From the NCBI GenBank assembly GCA_903868375.1, contig CAIPVD010000244.1, positions 1-14,643 of the forward strand: DNA of 14,643 nucleotides, written 5' to 3'. This DNA is from an uncultured delta proteobacterium (lineage in GTDB: Bacteria; UBA10199; GCA-002796325; 1-14-0-20-49-13). Made by a program: the position numbers and the translations under genes. Below the pieces are notes generated by a model. That model saw only the letters and a program-made list of their open reading frames with translations, was not told where the DNA came from and made no database searches. Positions 14,562 through 14,643 of this stretch are shown here, one piece after another; positions within the stretch are counted from its first letter, which is position 1, and each line of letters begins with the position of its first letter.

Positions 14562-14585
14562 GCCCGCCAATAAATCGTGGCGGGC
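14562..14585 (+). terminator. Hairpin after atpE, possible terminator
   Basis: GCCCGCCA (14562-14569) and TGGCGGGC (14578-14585) are a perfect 8-base inverted repeat around an 8-base loop, seven bases after the atpE stop. The GC-rich stem suits a terminator of the hemL-atp transcript, but there is no T-run on either side, so intrinsic termination is unproven; it may instead protect the 3' end of the mRNA. Confidence 0.45.
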
Positions 14586-14588
14586 ATA

Positions 14589-14623
14589 AGAACTGCTAAG
14601 CTCATTCTTCGCTAAGCAGTTCT
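14589..14623 (+). repeat. Long inverted repeat immediately before the tRNA
   Basis: AGAACTGCTAAGC (14589-14601) and GCTAAGCAGTTCT (14611-14623) form a 13-base stem with one internal A-A mismatch around a 9-base loop. GCTAAGC also appears as a direct repeat in both arms. It ends three bases before the tRNA 5' end. It could be a second terminator stem (no T-run follows), or a structure affecting tRNA precursor processing. Confidence 0.55.
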
Positions 14624-14626
14624 AAT

Positions 14627-14643
14627 GCGCCCGTAGCTCAGCG
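14627..14643 (+). tRNA. tRNA, 5' end only (probably tRNA-Arg)
   Basis: The window ends in GCGCCCGTAGCTCAGCG: a seven-base acceptor 5' strand (GCGCCCG), U8-A9, the D-stem strand GCTC and the A14-G15 start of the D-loop. This is the standard 5' end of a bacterial elongator tRNA. The GCGCCCG acceptor is most familiar from tRNA-Arg. The anticodon is outside the window, so the amino acid is a guess. Confidence 0.75.

Overview
The window is a dense, gene-packed piece of a Gram-negative bacterial chromosome. It carries 15 protein genes (one cut by the left edge) and the first 17 bases of a tRNA cut by the right edge. No intergenic gap exceeds about 85 bases, and I see no insertion sequence, phage gene or CRISPR array. 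Three traits suggest a deltaproteobacterial-type lineage: hopanoid side-chain genes (hpnH, hpnG), a C5-pathway heme gene (hemL), and an atpZ-atpI-atpB-atpE block separated from the rest of the ATP synthase genes. This placement is an inference from gene content. Most of the window is near 45-50% G+C, but the first ~1.2 kb is far more AT-rich (about 29% G+C in bases 1-360 by hand count).

Layout. (1) 1-1796, minus strand: a HAD phosphatase, an MBL-fold hydrolase and rsmG (incomplete), reading right to left. (2) 1881-3374, plus: a MscS-type channel with a C-terminal cyclic-nucleotide-binding domain. (3) 3376-7645, minus: a tightly coupled operon of CHASE2 adenylate cyclase, exported M3-like zinc peptidase and exported FecR-like/TPR protein. 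It converges on the channel gene with one base between them. (4) 7731-8468, plus: a TrmJ-type tRNA 2'-O-methyltransferase. (5) 8455-11565, minus: the hopanoid operon hpnH-hpnG followed by two unknown lipoproteins. (6) 11649-14554, plus: hemL, atpZ, atpI, atpB and atpE, mostly joined by overlaps, then two hairpins and the start of a tRNA, probably tRNA-Arg.

How the genes may work together. Region 3 makes a cyclic nucleotide (the residues fit cAMP) under control of a periplasmic CHASE2 sensor, and region 2 encodes a channel that should bind one. Together they look like a local cyclic-nucleotide envelope-sensing module, with a peptidase and a FecR-like protein as exported partners. Regions 5 and 6 are envelope and energy genes: HpnH attaches an adenosyl group to hopene, HpnG removes adenine, and AtpB/AtpE form the membrane proton (or sodium) channel of the ATP synthase.

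Two cross-cutting features stand out. First, several operon-leading genes lack a Shine-Dalgarno sequence and have promoter-like elements placed so close to the start codon that the mRNA would be almost leaderless, while many downstream genes have good Shine-Dalgarno sites. Second, a dispersed-type palindromic repeat lies inside the signal-peptide coding region of one lipoprotein gene.
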